Shown here one piece after another: positions 1 through 8,022 of a stretch of DNA of 46,447 nucleotides (the first letter of the stretch is position 1; each line of letters begins with the position of its first letter). This stretch comes from CAZGDV01 sp964524995 (GTDB lineage: Bacteria; Chloroflexota; Dehalococcoidia; SZUA-161), in assembly GCA_964524995.1 (NCBI GenBank), contig CAZGDV010000008.1:1-46447 (forward strand), written 5' to 3'. The notes beneath the pieces are model-generated. The model did no database searches. It saw only the letters and a program-made list of their open reading frames with translations, and was not told the DNA's origin. The translations under genes were made by a program, and so were the position numbers.

Positions 1-1
1 G

Positions 2-91
2 GGTGCGACTGCACGCAAGCGGATCGAGGAGTGTTTCAGCTGGCATGTCGCCGCGAAGAAGACCGTCGAGGTCTACGAGGAGGTTCTCTAG
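2..91 (+). CDS. Glycosyltransferase (GT4-like), C-terminal fragment
   Basis: The window opens inside a gene. The only sensible frame reads 29 residues to a TAG stop and contains RIEECFSWHVAAKKTVEVYE followed by EVL. This matches the usual ending of group 1 (GT4) glycosyltransferases, where an F-S-W helix precedes a 'TxxVYExxL' tail. Such enzymes transfer sugars from nucleotide-sugar donors in envelope glycan or glycolipid synthesis. The stop codon directly abuts the TTG start of the next gene, so the two are probably translationally coupled. Only the tail is visible, so the substrate cannot be named. Confidence 0.6.
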   Translation, partial: GATARKRIEECFSWHVAAKKTVEVYEEVL

Positions 92-874
92 TTGCTCACT
101 GTTGATTTCGAACTCCTGCCGATTCACAAGGGCGAGACGGTGCTGGACCTCGGGTGCGGTCCGGGTCGACATACGTGGCACGTATGTAAGATGGACGGCT
201 GCAAGGTATACGCGATGGACTATGACTCGATCGAGCTCCAGAAGAATCGCTACATGCTGGGCCTGATGCACGCCAAGGATGAGGTGAGGAGCAGGTGGGC
301 GATGGTCCAGGGAAACGCCATGGGGCTGCCCTTTAGAGATGGTTCGTTCGATAAGATCATATGCTCAGAGGTGATGGAGCACGTTCTCGACGACCGTATG
401 GCGGCCAGCGAGCTGTTCCGCGTGCTCAAGGGTGGCGGGCTCCTCGCCGTCAGCGTGCCCGCGTGGATGATGGAATCGGTGTACTGGAAGCTGTCGGAGG
501 CCTACCACACGAACCCCGGCGGCCACATACGCATCTACCGTGAGAGCGAGCTGGTACGGCTTCTACAGGGCCAGGACCTGGGCGTATACGCCGTCAGATA
601 CAAGCACGCCCTCCACTCGGTGTACTGGCTGCTGCGCTGCTTGTCCGGTGTCAGGAATGAGAACGCTCTGATACCGCGAATCTACCACAGGTTCCTGGCG
701 TGGGAGCTGGACAGCAAGTCCTGGTTCTTCAGAAGAGTGGAGTCAGTTTTCAACCACGCATTCCCCAAGAGCGTCGTTGTCTACGTGAAGAAGGAGCTTC
801 AGCCCGCTCCGGCAGAGGTGCGTGGGGAGGAGGAGCTCGTCACCGCCAGTGCCAAAGTAGCCGCCCGTCTGTGA
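92..874 (+). CDS. Class I SAM-dependent methyltransferase
   Basis: A 260-residue protein with a Rossmann-type SAM-binding core. Motif I is VLDLGCGPGRHT at about residues 18-29, an acidic motif II (MDYDS) follows, and there is a motif-IV-like stretch (FDKIICSEVMEHV). The EVMEHV signature places it with the Methyltransf_11/UbiE-type superfamily. The substrate is unknown. The TTG start is supported by a strong GAGGAGG ribosome-binding site about 8 bases upstream, inside the preceding glycosyltransferase frame, which suggests a shared operon for glycan or lipid modification. The last 35 bases overlap the end of the convergent radical SAM gene. The C-terminal 20 residues are low-complexity (A, E, V). 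Confidence 0.8.
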   Translation: MLTVDFELLPIHKGETVLDLGCGPGRHTWHVCKMDGCKVYAMDYDSIELQKNRYMLGLMHAKDEVRSRWAMVQGNAMGLPFRDGSFDKIICSEVMEHVLDDRMAASELFRVLKGGGLLAVSVPAWMMESVYWKLSEAYHTNPGGHIRIYRESELVRLLQGQDLGVYAVRYKHALHSVYWLLRCLSGVRNENALIPRIYHRFLAWELDSKSWFFRRVESVFNHAFPKSVVVYVKKELQPAPAEVRGEEELVTASAKVAARL

Positions 875-2363
875 CCTCGTGGGCCAGCAGGCCTTGCTCT
901 GCCCAACTGCTCAGGTTCTCATTGATCTGGTCTCTGGGATACGGTATCAGTTGGGCGATCTTATCCACGAGACCGGACACCGGTTCGCTCGTTCGATCGA
1001 TCGACCCCAGACTCTCAATCACGTCGCCGCTAAGCAGGGTCCAGGCCAATGGTCTGATCTTCTGTGAACTTCCGGCTGCAGGCTCTTCGACACCTGCCTC
1101 CGCCAGTTCCTCCGGCGTCAGCCGCAGGCCCCTGTAATACTTGTAGAGGGCGTCTGTGATGTCCTTGGGGCTGGCACCGGGAGTCCGGCTCACCGGCCTG
1201 TTGGCGTCGTACTTGACCCAGTCATTGGTCAGTATCTCCAACTCGTACTCGGCGGCCTTCTCCCTGACATCTGTCCCCGGGAACGGTGCCAATACGTGGA
1301 ACCCGTAGTAGGTGTCCAGCTCCTGGGCGAAGTCCATCGTCTCCTTCAGGGTTTCCTTGGTCTCGCCGGGCAGACCGAGGATGAAGGAGGCCAGCACGTT
1401 GACACCGGCGTCCTTCGCCATCTTCACGCTCTCTCTCACGCGCTCTATCGTGATCTTCTTCTTCACGAGGTCCAGTATCTCCTGGTTCCCGCTCTCGACT
1501 CCGTAGCATAGCCACGTGCATCCGGCCCGCTGCAGCTTCGTGAGGACCTCGGGGTTGACGGTATCGACCCGCGCGAAAACGCTCCAGTTGAACTTGAGCC
1601 CTCTCTCGATGATATCATCGCAGATTGTGTGGAGGTGCCTGTGGTTCAACGTGAAGAGGTCGTCCTCCAGATTCACTTCGGTGAAGCCCAGCGCCAATCC
1701 CTGCTCTATCTCGTCGACCACGAGCTTGGGGTTCCTGAACCGCGCTCTCCTTCCCCCCATCTTGGAGCCCACACAGAAAATGCAGTTGAAGGGGCAACCC
1801 CTGCCGGTGAGGATGCTGCAGTGTGAGGCGAGGGCGTGGTAACGGGAGAGGGGGAACAGATGCCGGGCCGGCTGCGGCAGGGCGTCCAGGTCTTCGATGA
1901 GACCGCGCTCGGCTGTCACCTTCACGCCCCCATCGGACCTGTACGCTATACCCGGTATCTGGTCCAGGGGCTTCTTCTCGACTAGATCGAGCATTGTGGA
2001 CTCGCCTTCGCCTCGTATCACGATGTCTATCCAGGGAGCCTCGTTCAATGTCTCGACGGCGTTGAACGTGACATGGGGGCCGCCTATGAGGGTGATCAGG
2101 TCCTTGTCGATATCCTTGCAGTACCTGAGGATGTCCGACGCCCTGTGGTAGTTCATAGTGACGCAGGTTACACCCACGATGTCCGGCTGGAACTCGTCGA
2201 GCTTGCGCTTGACCTTGTCCCTCGAGCATTTCGAGACCAGCATGTCGAGGACGTCTACCTCATATCCCTTCTCTTCCAGGACGGCGGCCAGGTAGAGTAG
2301 CCCCATCGGGATAATCGGGAACTCCTGAAAAGGATACGGCGGGTTGATAAGGAGAGTTTTCAT
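840..2363 (-). CDS. B12-binding-domain radical SAM protein
   Basis: 507 residues. An N-terminal cobalamin-binding-like fold (MKTLLINPPYPF start, then DIVGVTCVT and LIGGPHVTF) precedes a radical SAM core whose cluster ligands are the CPFNCIFC motif (CxxxCxxC) near residue 190. A GVESGNQEILDLVKK stretch is typical of the BchE/P-methylase class. The usual DxHxxG cobalamin-ligand motif is not seen, so B12 may bind base-off without that His, or not at all. The last ~90 residues look like a small winged-helix tail. I chose the ATG at 2363, preceded by AGAGG, over a longer reading frame whose first 31 residues do not match the family. It lies 13 bases after a methyltransferase and overlaps the opposing gene by 35 bp. 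Likely a methylase or oxidative cyclase acting on an unknown substrate. Confidence 0.82.
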   Translation of the reverse strand: MKTLLINPPYPFQEFPIIPMGLLYLAAVLEEKGYEVDVLDMLVSKCSRDKVKRKLDEFQPDIVGVTCVTMNYHRASDILRYCKDIDKDLITLIGGPHVTFNAVETLNEAPWIDIVIRGEGESTMLDLVEKKPLDQIPGIAYRSDGGVKVTAERGLIEDLDALPQPARHLFPLSRYHALASHCSILTGRGCPFNCIFCVGSKMGGRRARFRNPKLVVDEIEQGLALGFTEVNLEDDLFTLNHRHLHTICDDIIERGLKFNWSVFARVDTVNPEVLTKLQRAGCTWLCYGVESGNQEILDLVKKKITIERVRESVKMAKDAGVNVLASFILGLPGETKETLKETMDFAQELDTYYGFHVLAPFPGTDVREKAAEYELEILTNDWVKYDANRPVSRTPGASPKDITDALYKYYRGLRLTPEELAEAGVEEPAAGSSQKIRPLAWTLLSGDVIESLGSIDRTSEPVSGLVDKIAQLIPYPRDQINENLSSWAEQGLLAHEVTDGRLLWHWR

Positions 2364-2376
2364 TATTACCTCTGGA

Positions 2377-3165
2377 TCAGGAGGGCTTCTGGCGACACCT
2401 GACGAGCACGACGTCACTGAGGCTTGGTATGCGCCTGGCGACCACATCGAGCGCACCCATCACCGCGAAAGCCCCCTTCCTCGGAAGCACCGAGAGGAAC
2501 TTGTCCCACAACGGGGCTCCCCACAGGAAGGAGATGCCGATGGTCTCTTCGATATCCAGGTGGGAGCTGGCTACTTCCTTCACGAGTGCGTAGTCGAACC
2601 GGTACGTGTGGTCGGGTGGGGTCTCCCATGCCTGTCTCTTGGAACGGTCGCGCCAGGGCAGGAACTGCGTTGCCTTGTGGGTATTCTTGCCGAGCTTGTG
2701 CCCCAGGCTCTCGAAATTAGCGATTGAGATCACCGCTCTCCCGTCCGGCTTCAGGACCCGGGAGACCTCCTTCATTGTCTCATAAGGGTCAGGGAAATGG
2801 TCCAGAGCACCCTTGCACATCACCCAATCGAACGAGTTATCCTTGAACGGCAGCTTCTCGCCTATGCCCCTGACGAGGCCGACATCAGCGCCATTCTCCG
2901 AGACGCACCTGGTACAGTGGCGAAGCATCTTCGGTGAGGGTTCGAGACCCACCGGCCTTCCGCCTCGCCGGGCGATCTTGATGGCGTCAACCGCTCTCCC
3001 GCAGCCGACGTCAAGCACACTCGCGCCCTTCGAGGGATCGACCTGGTCGATCGTGGCGTCGATCATCCGGTCGAAGAGGAATATGAGGTCCGGCGTTACC
3101 TTCTCGGGGACTACGTCGTCGTCGTCCCAGTCCAGATCGACATTCAGTTCGGCTTCCCTGACCAA
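2377..3165 (-). CDS. SAM-dependent methyltransferase
   Basis: 262 residues. The SAM-binding motif VLDVGCGRAVDA lies at about residues 50-61, followed by an acidic residue in GLEPSP. Later motifs are FDWVMCKGALDHFPD and EVSRVLKPDGRAVIS, the standard Methyltransf_11 layout. The substrate is unknown. It starts 5 bases after fumarase beta and ends 13 bases before the radical SAM gene, so it is the penultimate gene of the long dicarboxylate operon. The N-terminus is very acidic (DLDWDDDD). Pairing with a B12-type radical SAM enzyme suggests modification of one small molecule or lipid, but that is inference from proximity. Confidence 0.8.
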   Translation of the reverse strand: MVREAELNVDLDWDDDDVVPEKVTPDLIFLFDRMIDATIDQVDPSKGASVLDVGCGRAVDAIKIARRGGRPVGLEPSPKMLRHCTRCVSENGADVGLVRGIGEKLPFKDNSFDWVMCKGALDHFPDPYETMKEVSRVLKPDGRAVISIANFESLGHKLGKNTHKATQFLPWRDRSKRQAWETPPDHTYRFDYALVKEVASSHLDIEETIGISFLWGAPLWDKFLSVLPRKGAFAVMGALDVVARRIPSLSDVVLVRCRQKPS

Positions 3166-3170
3166 ACTAG

Positions 3171-3731
3171 CTACTCCGCCCCGGCCTTGGTCTCATACTT
3201 TGCCTTGCCCTCCTGATACAAATCCCCGCCCTGGCAGTCGTTGATCACGACCACGGGGAAGTCTTTGACCTCCAGTTTAAGAACGGCCTCCGGCCCCAGT
3301 TCCTCGTAGGCCACGATCTCGGACTTGACGATGGTCTTCGCGATAAGGGCTGCGGCACCACCGGTGGAGGCCATGTAGACGGCCTTGTGCTCCTTGATCG
3401 CCTCCTTCACCGCCTCGGACCTCAAGCCCTTCCCTATCATCGCCTTCAGCCCCGCTGCCAGCAGCCTGGGCGTGTAGGCATCCATTCGGCCACTGGTCGT
3501 TGGACCGGCCGATCCGATCACATGCCCCGGTTTAGTGGGCGACGGCCCCATATAATAGATGGTTTGGCCGCGAATATCAAACGGTAATGGGTCGCCCCTG
3601 TCCAGGGCATCGACCATGCGCTTGTGGGCCGCATCCCTGCCCACGTACACTATGCCGTTTATGAGCACCTGGTCTCCCGCACGCAGGCTCTCGACGATCT
3701 CGGGGCTGATGGGCGAGTCTATCCTCTGCAT
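3171..3731 (-). CDS. Class I fumarate hydratase, beta (C-terminal) subunit
   Basis: 186 residues matching the C-terminal subunit of two-subunit iron-sulfur fumarases/L(+)-tartrate dehydratases. The diagnostic segment GSAGPTTSGRMD occurs near residue 74, with LINGIVYVGRDAAHKR before it and KDFPVVVINDCQGGDLYQ near the C-terminus. With the alpha subunit encoded at 7167-8012 it would interconvert fumarate and malate. The two subunits are usually adjacent, but here the four sdh genes lie between them. It starts 35 bases after sdhB and is followed 5 bases later by a methyltransferase. Tartrate dehydratase cannot be excluded from sequence alone, but the mdh/sdh context favours fumarase. Confidence 0.9.
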   Translation of the reverse strand: MQRIDSPISPEIVESLRAGDQVLINGIVYVGRDAAHKRMVDALDRGDPLPFDIRGQTIYYMGPSPTKPGHVIGSAGPTTSGRMDAYTPRLLAAGLKAMIGKGLRSEAVKEAIKEHKAVYMASTGGAAALIAKTIVKSEIVAYEELGPEAVLKLEVKDFPVVVINDCQGGDLYQEGKAKYETKAGAE

Positions 3732-3766
3732 TGTATCCTCCCGTTGGGCGACAGTGTGGTTGTGCG

Positions 3767-4582
3767 CTATTTGCCCTTGACAGTGAACTCGGGGACCTCG
3801 ATCTTGGGCTTGACCTGGTCCTTGATTGGCTGAGCCGCCGGGGCTGGTGGCTTCTTCCCGCGCAGGCCCAGACTTGCGGACACCATGCCCCTCTTTAGGA
3901 GCTGCAAGGCGAAGGCGGGATCAACGCCCTTGGGGCATGCCTCCGAACATGCTCCGGCGAGGTGGCATAGCCACAGGCCGTGGGTTGTATCGGCCAGCTT
4001 GAACCGCTCCTTGTCCAGTTGGTCGCGCCTGTCGGTACAGTATCGATAGACTTGGGCCAGGGGCTGTGGCCCCAGGAACAGGCTGTCGGTGGCCACGGTC
4101 GGACAGGCCGCCATACACAGGCCGCACTTCACACAGTACGCGAACTGTACCAGGGACTCCAGCTCCTCCCTGGTCTGGAGACAACCAACCTCGGGCCGCT
4201 CAATCTGCTCATCGGCGACACCGGCCACGTACGGCCGTATGTACTTATGCTTCTCGAACAGCGGATCGAGGCTCGCTACGACGTCCCTGACTATGGGGAA
4301 ATTGGGAAGAGACTTGACCTCTATCCTGTTGGACTTCAACTCCTCGATTGGCGTGTGGCATGCGAGCATGGGGAATTTGTTTACCAGTACCCCGCACGAC
4401 CCGCAGATGCCCATGCGACAAGAGCTTCTGAAGCTCAACGTGTTGTCGATGTGCTCCTTTATGTATATCAGGCCCTCCAGCACGGTCATCCCCGTCTTGG
4501 ACGGGATCACGAACTCCTGCATGTAGGGCTTCGTGTCTTTGTCCGGGTTGAACCTCTGGATGATGAATGTCAGCTGTTCCAT
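3767..4582 (-). CDS. sdhB: Succinate dehydrogenase / fumarate reductase iron-sulfur subunit
   Basis: 271 residues. The N-terminal ferredoxin domain carries the [2Fe-2S] ligands C55, C60, C63 and C75 (CRMGICGSCG). The C-terminal domain carries CVKCGLCMAACP (150-161) and a second set around C206, C212 and C216 for the other two clusters. The subunit passes electrons between the flavoprotein and the membrane anchor. The open frame extends 146 codons upstream, but the extra part is antisense-like to family expectation and overlaps sdhD. The ATG at 4582 with an AAGGAG site is the true start. The C-terminal ~35 residues are rich in Pro and Lys, longer than many homologues. Direction (succinate oxidation or fumarate reduction) cannot be read from sequence. 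Confidence 0.95.
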   Translation of the reverse strand: MEQLTFIIQRFNPDKDTKPYMQEFVIPSKTGMTVLEGLIYIKEHIDNTLSFRSSCRMGICGSCGVLVNKFPMLACHTPIEELKSNRIEVKSLPNFPIVRDVVASLDPLFEKHKYIRPYVAGVADEQIERPEVGCLQTREELESLVQFAYCVKCGLCMAACPTVATDSLFLGPQPLAQVYRYCTDRRDQLDKERFKLADTTHGLWLCHLAGACSEACPKGVDPAFALQLLKRGMVSASLGLRGKKPPAPAAQPIKDQVKPKIEVPEFTVKGK

Positions 4583-4617
4583 TGGCGGCTCCTTCGCTAC
4601 TCTGCTGCAATCGGCTC

Positions 4618-4947
4618 CTAGTATGCGCTGATGGGTATGTAGGCCGCGTAGCCGAGGATTGCCACCCCGACCAGCACCAGTGCCCAATCGAGGACTTTGG
4701 CAGCCCTCGCAGGTACCGAGAACTCGAGAATGACTGTTCTGAGACCGTGAAGGCCGTGGTAGAGGCCAAACACGAGCAGCAGGATGTAGAATGCCAGCCA
4801 ACCGCCGCTTGCTGCCCTCTCGGAGACCGACTGCCATTCGGCGATCTCCTCCCCGGTAAGGTGGGAGAACCATAGGTGCCAGCCTGCAACCACGAACAGG
4901 CCGATCCCGGTGATGTACTGCAGTATCTTCAGGCGGGTCTCTTTCAT
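4618..4947 (-). CDS. sdhD: Succinate dehydrogenase membrane anchor subunit (SdhD-like)
   Basis: 109 residues with three hydrophobic segments (about 8-27, 50-70 and 87-106). The second contains a histidine-rich stretch (FGLYHGLHGLRTVI), the place where Sdh anchors bind haem b. It lies between sdhC and sdhB, as expected for the second anchor of a quinone-reactive complex. Sequence conservation in this family is low, so the call rests on topology, the His/Arg pattern and position. It begins 9 bases after the sdhC stop. Confidence 0.8.
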   Translation of the reverse strand: MKETRLKILQYITGIGLFVVAGWHLWFSHLTGEEIAEWQSVSERAASGGWLAFYILLLVFGLYHGLHGLRTVILEFSVPARAAKVLDWALVLVGVAILGYAAYIPISAY

Positions 4948-4956
4948 AGCATTCTC

Positions 4957-5406
4957 CTACGTAACGAACTGGACCAGGGCGTAGATGAGCAGGGCCGCTA
5001 TGAGCAGCAGAACGACCCACATTAGCGACCGCCTGCGTCGCATGGCGTCCACGTAGGGGTATATGGGCGGTTTGGGCTTGCCCAGGGTGAATCCCAGATG
5101 CTGGAGTATCAGTCGCCCGCCGTTCAATGCGTGAATGGCGAAGGCGGCGACAACCAGGTACTCGCCGAACTTGAAGCCGGGACTGCCCATGGAGCCCATG
5201 ATGCCGGCCCAGCTGTCTTCTCCGCCCAGCCGGAATCCGTTGAGCACGAGATGAATACTGATATAGAGCAGCAGGCCAAGCCCGGTGATCCTGTGAAGGG
5301 TGTACAGATACCGCTCAATGGTGTACCGGCCCGCCCAGGCCCAGCCCTTCACTCCAAGGCGATTCGGTAGCGAGCGTTTCTTGCCCTGCAGGAACTTCGC
5401 CTCCAT
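4957..5406 (-). CDS. sdhC: Succinate dehydrogenase cytochrome b subunit (SdhC-like)
   Basis: 149 residues with three predicted membrane spans. It holds the SdhC hallmarks LHRITGLGLLLYISIHL (first span) and AFAIHALNGGRLILQHLG (second span), which supply haem/quinone-site histidines. The last span is followed directly by the C-terminus. The ATG at 5406 overlaps the sdhA stop in a TGATG arrangement and has an AGAGAGGA site, so it is preferred to an upstream ATG 9 codons earlier inside sdhA. The overlap implies translational coupling with sdhA. Confidence 0.88.
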   Translation of the reverse strand: MEAKFLQGKKRSLPNRLGVKGWAWAGRYTIERYLYTLHRITGLGLLLYISIHLVLNGFRLGGEDSWAGIMGSMGSPGFKFGEYLVVAAFAIHALNGGRLILQHLGFTLGKPKPPIYPYVDAMRRRRSLMWVVLLLIAALLIYALVQFVT

Positions 5407-7121
5407 CAGTACTTCCTCTCTACCGGCAGCCACATGCTGATGTCCACCGGCGCGTACTCAAACCTCGGCTCCTTGCCGTCGGCGTAGTGAATCAGTGTGT
5501 GCTTGCACCAGTTCTCGTCGTCTCTGGTCGTGAAGTCGGTGCGGGAATGCGCACCGCGCGACTCGGTACGGGCAAGGCCGCCCATCACGACAGTCTCAGC
5601 CAGGTCGATCAGGTTCAGTGTCTCCAGCACTGACACGAGGTTGGTATTGTAGACGCGACACGTGTCCGTTACCTTGACGTGTCTCATTCGTTCGCGCAGC
5701 TCTCTGACCTTGCCCAGGGCTTCCTCCATGTCGGGTCCGTTTCGGAACACGCCGACCTTCTTGTCCAGGGTCCTCTGGAGTTCGTCGCGGATGGCGAAGA
5801 CGTCTTCGCTGCCGTCACCACCGCCCACCACCTCGAACACGCGTTTCTCCTCATCTTTGACTCTCTGCTCGGGCACTGCCGGCAGGCTTGCCTGCTTCTG
5901 TGCGTGCTGTGCGGCTCTCTCTCCGGTTACCTTCCCCCACACCAGGCACTCCGCCGTCGAGTTGGAGCCCAGACGGTTCGCGCCGTGTAGGGAAGAGCAT
6001 CCGGTCTCTCCTGCGGCCCAGATGCCCTCTACAGGCGTAGTCCCGTGGATGTCCGTGTGGATGCCACCCATGCAGTAGTGGGCTGCCGGCCGGATCGGTA
6101 TCGGCTGCTCGATCGGATCGATGAACGCGAATTTGATGGCAACCTCACGGATGAGCGGCAACCTCTCGTTGATCTTATCCGCCCCGAGATGGCGGAGGTC
6201 GATGTGTACGTAGTCGAGGCCGTCCTCCCTTGTGAACCCGCGCCCCTCTTGTATCTCGGTCATCTCGGCGCGCGAGACGATGTCCCGGGGTGCGGTCTCC
6301 ATCTTGGAGGGCGCGTAGCGCTCCATGAACCGCTCGTCCTTGCTGTTCTTGAGGTGCCCGCCTTCGCCACGCGCTCCCTCGGTGATGAGGATACCGGGAG
6401 GGACAAGGCCGGTCGGGTGGAACTGGATGAACTCCATATCCTTCAGGGGAATGCCGGCCCTGTAGGCCATCGCCATCCCGTCACCGGTGGCGGTAAGCGA
6501 GTAAGTAGTGAATGCGAACATCCGGCAGGCCCCGCCAGTGGCCAGCACGAGAGCCTTAGCGCGTATGACGAAGAACTCTCCACTTGCCAGGTCCCAGACG
6601 GTGATTCCCTGGAACACGCCGTTCTCGATCAGGATCGACGTGGCGTAGCACTCGTCGTATCGTGTCACGCGCGAGTACTTCTGCAGCGCGTCGTACAGCG
6701 TGTGCATCTCGAAGAAGCCCGTCTTGTCCTCGGCGAAGGTGGCGCGGTCGTAGCTGTGACCGCCGAAAGGGCGTTGGTTGATTGTGCCGTCGGCGCGGCG
6801 TGACCAGGGTATCCCCCAATGGTCGAGTTGGATCAGCTCCTTCGGTGACTCCTGAACGAAGAACCACACAACGTTTTGGTCGGCCAGGAAGTCACTTCCC
6901 TTCGTCGTGTCCCAGGCGTGCAGCTCGAGGCTGTCTCCCTCCTCCGGGTGCAGTACGGCGGCTGTTCCTCCCTCGGCGCAGACGGAGTGCGAGCGCATCA
7001 ACTGGACTCTGGATACAATAGCGACATCGAGCTCGTCCCTGCTGACGCGAGCGGCCTCCACGGCCGCCCTCAGACCCGCTATGCCTGACCCCAGGATCAG
7101 TACGTCATGTGCGACATCCAT
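5406..7121 (-). CDS. sdhA: Succinate dehydrogenase / fumarate reductase flavoprotein subunit
   Basis: 571 residues. FAD-binding GSGIAGLRAA lies at about 11-20. The RSHSVCAEGGTA segment supplies the histidine that binds FAD covalently in this family. Substrate-site stretches FHPTGL, GARGEGG and HYCMGGIHTD are present, with ANRLGSNSTAE near the C-terminal part of the flavin domain. The helical C-terminal domain is complete. It catalyses succinate/fumarate interconversion at the membrane together with SdhBCD. It starts 45 bases after fumarase alpha and overlaps sdhC by one base. The gene order A-C-D-B with fumarase subunits on both sides is compact and probably one transcript. Confidence 0.96.
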   Translation of the reverse strand: MDVAHDVLILGSGIAGLRAAVEAARVSRDELDVAIVSRVQLMRSHSVCAEGGTAAVLHPEEGDSLELHAWDTTKGSDFLADQNVVWFFVQESPKELIQLDHWGIPWSRRADGTINQRPFGGHSYDRATFAEDKTGFFEMHTLYDALQKYSRVTRYDECYATSILIENGVFQGITVWDLASGEFFVIRAKALVLATGGACRMFAFTTYSLTATGDGMAMAYRAGIPLKDMEFIQFHPTGLVPPGILITEGARGEGGHLKNSKDERFMERYAPSKMETAPRDIVSRAEMTEIQEGRGFTREDGLDYVHIDLRHLGADKINERLPLIREVAIKFAFIDPIEQPIPIRPAAHYCMGGIHTDIHGTTPVEGIWAAGETGCSSLHGANRLGSNSTAECLVWGKVTGERAAQHAQKQASLPAVPEQRVKDEEKRVFEVVGGGDGSEDVFAIRDELQRTLDKKVGVFRNGPDMEEALGKVRELRERMRHVKVTDTCRVYNTNLVSVLETLNLIDLAETVVMGGLARTESRGAHSRTDFTTRDDENWCKHTLIHYADGKEPRFEYAPVDISMWLPVERKY

Positions 7122-7166
7122 CTCGGACTCTCTCCAATCCTTACGTATCTGCTTGTGTTCGAGTTA

Positions 7167-8012
7167 TCAGAGAACCGCTTCCTTGTGGCGCGCACTGTGG
7201 CACTGCAGGTTCACGGCTACAGGCAAGCTGGCGATGTGCGCCGGATAGGTCTCAATGTGAACCGCGAGCGATGTGACCCTTCCTCCAACACCGCCGGGGC
7301 CAACCCCCGACCGGTTGATCCGCTCGAGTATGTCCTTCTCGAGCTCCGCCACTTCCGTGTCGGGTGACGGTTCGCCGACGTTTCGCAGCAGGGCTCTCTT
7401 GGCCAGAATCATTGCCTTCTCAGCGGTGCCGCCGATGCCAACTCCCACGATCGTTGGCGGGCACGGGTTGCTCCCGGCCTCGACCACCGCATTGACGACG
7501 AACTCGACGACGCCGGCTCGACCTTGGGCCGGCTTGAGTACAGTGAACCGGCTCATGTTCTCGCTGCCGCCGCCCTTCGGGGCCACGGTGATCTTCAGAC
7601 GGTCGCCAGACACAACCTCGGTGTGAATGATTGCCGGGGTGTTGTCCTTGGTGTTCACTCTTGCGGAGAAAGGCTGGCGGACAGCTGACTTCCGCAGGTA
7701 GCCTTCAGCGTAGCCCTGACGTACACCCTCGTTGATGGCCTCGTTGAGGTCGCCGTCGACCACTTTGACTTCCTGGCCTACCTCGACGAACACGACGGCC
7801 AGGCCGCAATCCTGGCACAGCGGCATCTCTTCCTTCGCGGCGATTCCGGCGTTTTCGATTATCTGGTCCAGAATCTGCTGGCCGACCGGCGATTCTTCCT
7901 TCCCTCTCGCATTCTTGAGGGCGGCCAACACGTCATCGCCCAGGAAGTAGTTGGCCTCCTTGCACAGACGGGAGACGGTGCTCGTTATGTCCTTTGCCTT
8001 GACCTCTCTCAT
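7167..8012 (-). CDS. Class I fumarate hydratase, alpha (N-terminal) subunit
   Basis: 281 residues, the 4Fe-4S-bearing subunit of two-subunit fumarase. The three cluster cysteines are recognisable in PLCQDCG (C66), GSNPCPPTIVGVGIGG and NLQCHSAR. The cluster is oxygen-labile in known members, consistent with an anaerobic or microaerobic lifestyle. It starts 10 bases after mdh. Its beta partner is at 3171-3731 on the same strand, downstream of sdhB. The spacing suggests co-transcription with mdh and sdh. Confidence 0.93.
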   Translation of the reverse strand: MREVKAKDITSTVSRLCKEANYFLGDDVLAALKNARGKEESPVGQQILDQIIENAGIAAKEEMPLCQDCGLAVVFVEVGQEVKVVDGDLNEAINEGVRQGYAEGYLRKSAVRQPFSARVNTKDNTPAIIHTEVVSGDRLKITVAPKGGGSENMSRFTVLKPAQGRAGVVEFVVNAVVEAGSNPCPPTIVGVGIGGTAEKAMILAKRALLRNVGEPSPDTEVAELEKDILERINRSGVGPGGVGGRVTSLAVHIETYPAHIASLPVAVNLQCHSARHKEAVL

Positions 8013-8022
8013 AGCGTACCCA

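Noticed and set aside
4583..5020. N-terminal extension of sdhB by 146 codons
   Set aside because: It overlaps sdhD completely, and its translation is Arg/Pro-rich and unlike any SdhB. The internal ATG has a good ribosome-binding site.
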